From Plecoglossus altivelis (Eukaryota; Chordata; Actinopteri; Osmeriformes; Plecoglossidae): a stretch of DNA of 64,000 nucleotides. Location: NCBI GenBank assembly GCA_036571765.1, contig BROE01000018.1, forward strand, positions 15,057,643-15,121,642. The letters run 5' to 3'. The notes beneath the pieces were generated by a model. That model did not search any database. It saw nothing but the letters and a program-made list of their open reading frames with translations, and was not told the DNA's origin. Positions within the stretch are counted from its first letter, which is position 1; each line of letters begins with the position of its first letter. The position numbers were made by a program, and so were the translations under genes. Of this stretch, positions 58,111-64,000 are shown piece after piece.

Positions 58111-58324
58111 CCAGTCAAATATTGCCTCTCGACGGAAACAGCCCGGCACTTTTTAATGAAAAAACTCGCGTGTGAAACCAATTCCAGAAGCATTACATAA
58201 TACGAATGCAAACAGCTTTCCAACCTCTGCATCGGACTCTTCCACCCACGCAAACGCGCGCATAGTCCTAGACCCCTCCCTGGCGTGGCCCAGATTAGAG
58301 AAGGGAGCCCAGGCCAGAAAGGAG

Positions 58325-58640
58325 AGAGGGAGACCAGGAGGAGGAGGGAGACCTGGAGGAGGAGGGAGACCTAGAGGAGGAGGGAGACCTGGAGGAGGAG
58401 GGAGACCAGGAGGAGGAGGGAGACCTTGGAAGGAGGAGAGACGCTGGAGGAGAGGGGCACCTAGAGGAGGAGGCGAGACCTTGGAGTGAGGAGGGGAGAC
58501 GGCAGGAGGAGAGCAGGAAGCGGAGACCTTTGGTAAGCGAGTGAGGGAGCACACTGGGGAGGAGCGAGGGAGAACCTAAGCGTAGGAGGGAGACCCAGGA
58601 GGGAAGGAGGGAGATCCGATGCGAGGAGAGGGAGAAGAGG
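58325..58640. repeat. GGA-rich minisatellite
   Basis: About 18-base units (GAGGAGGAGGGAGACCTG) that become irregular after 58430. Frames here give Gly/Arg or Pro/Leu/Ser low-complexity peptides only. Confidence 0.85.
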
Positions 58641-59158
58641 AAGACACGCTAGCACAGCAACGCAGAGGGGATGGAGGAGACGACGGATATCTCCCGTATG
58701 TACTGCGGGGTCAGGACGTCAGCAACCACACCAGCGGGCGTCTTGCGTGTCCGCACTGCTGCGCCGCTGTCCTTTGGGCACGGCCCTTGACATCGGAGGA
58801 TTCCGCTAACAGTGTGCAACACCGCTGCTCCTCCACCACATTCGTATCGTGCCAGAGGGCTTGTGATCCCACTCCCACCTGCACTCCGGATTACCGAGAA
58901 ACGGGCACCTCCAGAAACAACGGTCATTGACTGGCTGAGAGACCCGGATATTCCCTGCTAGCGATTGGTCCAAACACCAGGTGGAGAGGGTGCTGACAGG
59001 AAACAGTGGAGACACCAGGACCAATCATATCTTGACACTTGACACTGATATATACAGAGTTCTGGGGACCGTTTGTGTGACCGGTGTAGATGGGGAAACT
59101 CACTCTCCAGGTGTGGGTACAGGACACCCACGCCTCGCTTTTGGTTGGCGTAGCAGGC
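58641..59158. other. Unique stretch between satellites
   Basis: About 500 bases of non-repetitive sequence. No coding family recognised on either strand. Confidence 0.4.
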
Positions 59159-59360
59159 AGGCAGACTGACAGACAAACAGACAGAGAGACAGGCTGACAG
59201 ACAAACACACAGATAGAGACAGACATACAGACAGACGGACAGACAGACAGACAATCAAAGAGACGTACAGACAGGCAGACAGACAGACAAAAAGACAGAC
59301 ATAGACAGACAGAGACAGACAGATAGACAGACACAGATAAACAGACAGACAGACAGAAAA
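59159..59360. repeat. (CAGA)n microsatellite
   Basis: Long interrupted run of ACAG/CAGA tetramers. Confidence 0.9.
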
Positions 59361-59679
59361 AGAGCCAGCTAGACAGACCAGCCCTTGAGCTTGGGTAACC
59401 CAGGGATCTGACTCCCCAGCCACCCGGGTGTGACCACCCAACCCTGGCCAGTCAAACACAACAGTCCCTGTCCATCGACTGTTTACCTGCTTGTTTGCCT
59501 CATCCTGTCAGGGGGCTGTAATACACCATTAGGTCATGCTGAGCGTGAAGGGGAACTTTTTCCTGGGAAGTTCAACAGGAAGTCCAAGCAAACAGGCCTG
59601 ACCACAATGTGTTCATGTGAGAATGAATAGCCACGTCAGTGACATTGGGCTCCACTCAGGGGAGGTTGGCTTGCACAAT

Positions 59680-59705
59680 GGGGGGGGGGGGGGGGGGGGG
59701 GGGGG
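59680..59705. repeat. Poly-G run of 26 bases
   Basis: Uninterrupted G homopolymer; its true length in the genome is unreliable. GT-rich sequence follows at 59805-59870. Confidence 0.9.
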
Positions 59706-60424
59706 AATTACACACATTAGCTCAGCTGTGTGACTCAAAAAAACCTGGCCTGCAAACGACCTGCACTGACAAGCACACCTGTGTTTGCTCTCTTCACTCC
59801 TGTGTGTCTGTGTGTGTGTGTGTGTGCATGTGTAAGTGTGTGTGTGTGTGTGTCTGTGTGTGTGTGTGTCAGTGGGAGGTGAGTGAAAGCTGACTCTGTT
59901 CTTTTTCCGACTTGATAGAACCTTTGCAGAACATTCAGAGCTCATGCTAATGCGTTGTCAGTCCGTCACTGCGTGTCTGCATTCTCTTCAAGTGAAGACA
60001 GGTACTGTCTGCTTAAATAACCTCATGCAGGTTTGTCCCCACACAGACACAGAAATATACCCACAAACACATGCATCTTTTCTGCCATTGTGTGGATGAC
60101 AGTATTGCTGATGAGTCTCTTTGATCTCTCTCTTGTCCTTAAAAAAAAGGTATTTCAACTTCAGTCAACATTGTACACAGACCAGGTTGACAGGCAGACA
60201 GACTGGTACGCAGACCCACTCAAGACAGATCCGTGAGATGGATGATGAGAGTTCGTCCTGCCCTATTATTAGTAGTTCTCAAGAGCCAGATGACATCCTG
60301 GCTTCCTTCACAGCCTCTAAGTCAGCGTGTGTACACAGAGGAGCTGGAGGGAGGATGTTCTCGAGATAAACACGACTCGTGTTGGACTGCTTTAAACACT
60401 CGTTGATTGCCTCATGTCTGGAAT

Positions 60425-60895
60425 CCTACTGATTGACTGGTTGACTCACTGACTGGCTGGCTGGCAGATTGGCTGGCTGGTTGGCTGGTTGGCTCACTGA
60501 CTTGGTGGTTGGTGGACTGGCTGGCTAGTTGGCGGTCTGACTGGTTGGCTGACTGGCTGGTTGGTTGACTGGCGGTCTGACTGGCTGGCTGACTGGCTGG
60601 CTGACTGGTGGTCTGACTGGTTGGCTGACTGGCTGGCTGGCTGACTGGCTGGCTGACTGGCGGCCTTACTGATTGGATGCCTGGCTGGTTGGCTGACTGG
60701 CGGTCTGACTGGTTGGCTGACTGGCTGGCTGGCTGACTGGCAGTCTGACTGATTGGATGACTGGCTGGTTGGCTGACTGGCGGTCTGACTGTCTGGCTGA
60801 CTGATTGGATGACTGGCTGACTGACTGATTGGATGACTGGCTGACTGGCTGGTTGGATGACTGTCTGGCTGGCTTGCTGACCGGTTGGCTGACTG
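60425..60895. repeat. CTGG/CTGA tetranucleotide array
   Basis: About 470 bases built from GACTGGCTGGCTGACTGGCG and GGTTGGCTGA words, with higher-order units of roughly 30-60 bases. Frames across it read Ser/Gln/Pro repeats and are not genes. Confidence 0.9.
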
Positions 60896-62875
60896 GCTCT
60901 CTGGAGAATCCCCCCCCCTCCCCCCCCACGACTTTCAACCAACCCTTCTTTCTCAACCTCCCACCTTGTCTGATTGGCCCAGCCTATCTGTTCCGTGGAG
61001 GAGGCTGGAGGGTGTCAGTGTTCTAGAAGACCCTGGTAAACATTCCGCTCAGCCAAGAAAAGCCCTCGAATGTTGTGCCCGGTCTTGGACGACAGTGGGG
61101 CTCTCCACATGGGGCGGCCAGGCCTTGCGGATACAAATCTAATACAGCGGCTGGCAGCCTTTCAGAAGGCCTGGGCTCCTTTCTTCAGGGCAGGGAAGCT
61201 GGGGGGGTAGGGAGGTACCGATCGAGGTGGGGAAAAGCGAGGGAAAGGAACGAGGTTAAGGGGAGGTGGGAGACGGGAAGGGGGGGCGGGAACTGGATGG
61301 TCAGGGACGACAGGCTGGCGGAAAAGGTATTTACTGGAAGATGATAGCGGCATAAAGGCACCAGGCATCAGAAGAAGATAAGAAAGAAGGATCAGACAGG
61401 TTAGTGTAGTTTAGAAGGAGAGCAAGGAGTGAAGGATAGGTACTTACATGCTGAGCGATGGTGGAGATGACCTTGCACTCCACCGTAATTCGCGGTCCAC
61501 GGCTCAGGCGCTTCAGTTTGCGGGACCGAACTCTGAGCAACCAAACAATCGGCTGGCTTCTCGCTCTCATGATCTGAATTGCCAAAAAACAAGACGCCCC
61601 CCCCTCACCTCACACCCCCCGCGCGGTCCCCGCCCCCCCCCCTCAAAAAAACAACCCAAAACACAACAGGAAGCACCGAAACAAAAGATGAGGAACCTCC
61701 GTTTCCTTCCTCCCCCGCGCTGATCGCTCTGAGGAGTCCTCCCCCATCTCCCCCGCTCCACCTTCCCGCCATCCTTTCTCCCTGTAAAGGTGGCTGTAGA
61801 CCCCCGTAAAAAAGGCGCTAGGGACATGCAGCCCTGGGTTGTGATGGATGCTACGGTTACGGCTTTTGGGCGGGCGAAATTTTAGAGTAAGGCCGAAGAG
61901 AAACTCCCTGGGGTGGAGAGGCCGCAGAGGTGTGGCTATGATAGGGATTGTGCGAGTCCTGTGGAAACCTCCATTTCACCCTTTGATTAGAAGATGTGTG
62001 TGTGTGATGGGAGGGAAGGGGATTTGTAAAGACGGGATGCAGGACATCTTTCTAAAGGCGCGTGCAAGTCATGAGGACAGGTCCTCACTGGGAGGGCCCG
62101 ACTGTTCGTTGTATGAGGAATGTTGCCCACCCCGTTATCTGGAAGAGCCAGACCTCATAGAAATGTAAACCTTGGGTAACACGGCAGAGTGAGGGAAAGG
62201 CGATCTTAATTAGATAGCGACGGTCCGGCCGCCTGATCCTCTCCCCGCGCCATCGCTGCGAGTGTTTGGACGAAGGTGTAGCCGTCTTTCCGCCCTGTGC
62301 CCGATTACTGTTCACTGCAACCTTAAGGTCTCGAGAACGGACCGAAGAGAGTTGGACGGGTCGCTTGAGAACCGTTTGGCCAACAAAAGTGTCAACAATT
62401 TTCAGGTCAGAAATAACTTTCACAGGTGCCAAAAAACACACCGGGGGCCCTTTGTTATTTTTGTTGAGGGACGTTTTCTTCCCACATGATAGAGGGTTCT
62501 ATTGTCTATTGTCACTAAGCATGTAAGAATAAATCACTATTGTAATGAACCATTTCAGAGTTACGTACTCACGATGAAGTCTTCAGACATTATTTACAGT
62601 AAGAAGCTGGCATAGGAGTCTAGTTGATCCAACCTTAAATGCCCTCCACTTATAAATACGTACTGTACAGTTTCAACACCCCCATTCAGCAGCTAAAGAC
62701 AGAGGCCAAGCTTGTCTCGCTTACAGCAGTATATAAACATCAAACCAGACCATAAATCTGAGAAGGGGCGATTGTGTGAGCAGAGTACGTTCACAGAACT
62801 TCTTTCCCACCGTGGAAAAAGCAGTTTCCCTGCAGGACCAGTCCAACGCGTTCATGGAACTCAAGGCCTGTCATA
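60896..62875. other. Unique sequence, one weak exon candidate
   Basis: Contains a purine-rich block (61190-61290), C-rich homopolymers (61600-61640) and a minus-strand frame at 61454-61585 that ends at a good GTAAGT donor but matches no family I know. Otherwise nothing recognised. Confidence 0.35.
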
Positions 62876-62877
62876 TC

Positions 62878-63050
62878 CCCATGGCAACCCCACCTCCCCG
62901 TGGCAAACCCACCTCCCCGTGGCAACCCCACCTCTTCACATCAACCCCATATCACCTCCCCACGGCAACCCCACCTGCCCATAGCAACCCCATCTTCCCC
63001 GCATCAACCCCACCTCCCTCACGCACCCCCATCTCATCTCCGCCCCACAT
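62878..63050. repeat. About 21-bp C-rich minisatellite
   Basis: Imperfect copies of CCACCTCCCCGTGGCAACCC with variants (CATGGCAACCCC, CACATCAACCCC). Confidence 0.8.
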
Positions 63051-63167
63051 GGCCTCAACAAGGAGTTAGAACACGATTTCAATGGAATTGTTCACGTGAG
63101 CGAAACGGAGACACGAATGACTTCGTATGGGCCTACCTCCTCGCTGTGTATTTGTGAGTGAACAAGT

Positions 63168-63270
63168 GTGCCTGTGTGCACGTGTGTACGCCTGTGTGCA
63201 CGTGTGTACGCCTGTGTGCATGTGTGTACGCCTGTGTGCACGTGTGTACGTGTGTGTGTGTGTGTGTTTG
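63168..63270. repeat. 18-bp GT-rich minisatellite
   Basis: Five copies of GTGCACGTGTGTACGCCT followed by (GT)n. Confidence 0.85.
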
Positions 63271-64000
63271 TTCAAGCGAGTGCGCGTTGTTACCGTGTTT
63301 CACCTTCCTAGTACGAGCGCAGGGCACAGGCACAAAGGATGGTGTCCATGAGTGTCACGTCCCTTACCATGTCCCTCCCTCTGCACTCCCCTTCCCTCCC
63401 TTCCCTTACCTCCCCTTCACTCTACTTCCCTCCCTTTCCTCCCTTCCTTCACTTCTCTCCCCTCCCCTCCCCTCCCTTCACTTCCCATGTGAGTTTGGGG
63501 GCGCCCTCATGCCCAAGATTTAAACACCTTCTTGAATTACTTTTTAATGTGCCACGGCATTCAGTTTGGCTACCAGCTCCTGGCCATGCACAATAGGCCC
63601 CGATAGCGGCATCATTCAAAACGGGTGGTCCATGAAAAGCAAGAGACTCTCTAAGACAAGGGTGAATTAGTGCCGGGTGATTCCGAAGACGTTCAGGCTG
63701 AACATCCTGGATACCCTGCAGGCCTGCTGGGTTCTGACCCCCATGACCACCACATGCCAGGGCTGTGATACTTATGGGTTTCAATAACCCTCCCGTCAAT
63801 TACAATCACAACACTCATGCGCCAACACAGTTGGGAGTGGAACTGCTGGCTTTGCTTGGCAGAGGATCAGAAAACGAACAGCGAAATCTCCATCATTATC
63901 CTATCAGCTGTCAGATAAGACCTAACAGTTCGAAGAGCTCGTTATTTTCCTGCGATTGCGTTTTAACATACCATACAACCATGGCAGACCGGCGGGAACA
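63271..64000. other. Window end, no gene recognised
   Basis: A CT-rich tract (63370-63490) and then unique sequence. No coding family was recognised and no partial gene at the edge can be supported. Confidence 0.4.

Noticed and set aside
60412..60942. 176-codon Ser/Gln/Pro repeat frame resembling a silk or prion-like protein
   Set aside because: Pure translation of a tetranucleotide array; no start context, no non-repeat domain.
62878..63270. Short direct repeats that could be read as a CRISPR-like array
   Set aside because: Units are adjacent with no unique spacers, and the genome is vertebrate.

Overview
This is vertebrate nuclear DNA, almost certainly from a ray-finned (teleost) fish. 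It has short GT-AG introns, CpG-containing coding exons, many micro- and minisatellites, a hAT-type MITE, an assembly gap (positions 50708-51399) and a single ambiguous base (43386). I assembled nine protein-coding genes exon by exon by matching translations to remembered vertebrate families. No bacterial-style operons, CRISPR arrays or rRNA/tRNA genes were seen.

Layout, left to right. 1-3150: repeat-rich flank without a convincing gene. 3829-11771 (-): atf7ip, the SETDB1 partner, with its FNIII exon at the left end and a repeat-disrupted N-terminal exon at the right. 12-15.9 kb: intergenic, with one hAT MITE. 15953-17747 (+): fmc1. 19388-24499 (+): hebp1. 27141-31961 (-): a WBP2-family gene, probably wbp2nl. 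32567-37579 (+): an egg-coat zona pellucida protein with trefoil and ZP domains. 37961-39841 (-): rrp7a. 41022-45579 (-): poldip3. 46793-52911 (+): fam234b, whose middle exons fall in the gap. About 54.1-54.8 kb (+): smdt1 (EMRE). 55521-56697 (-): ndufa6. 56.8-64 kb: satellite-rich sequence with no gene I can support.

The neighbourhood mixes orthologues of human 12p13.1 genes (ATF7IP, HEBP1, FAM234B) with 22q13.2 genes (WBP2NL, RRP7A, POLDIP3, SMDT1, NDUFA6), which fits an old 12/22 linkage. Head-to-head pairs are wbp2nl/zp and poldip3/fam234b. Tail-to-tail pairs are hebp1/wbp2nl, zp/rrp7a and smdt1/ndufa6. Three genes act at the mitochondrial inner membrane (fmc1, smdt1, ndufa6) but nothing suggests shared control.

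No new multi-gene system was found. The points most worth following are: a fam234b intron minisatellite that copies the 5' splice site; a GC-AG intron in rrp7a; a near-duplicated, frame-broken N-terminal region plus three coding VNTRs in atf7ip; a missing ATG for the smdt1 targeting peptide; and a divergent wbp2nl/zp promoter with CACCTG E-boxes.
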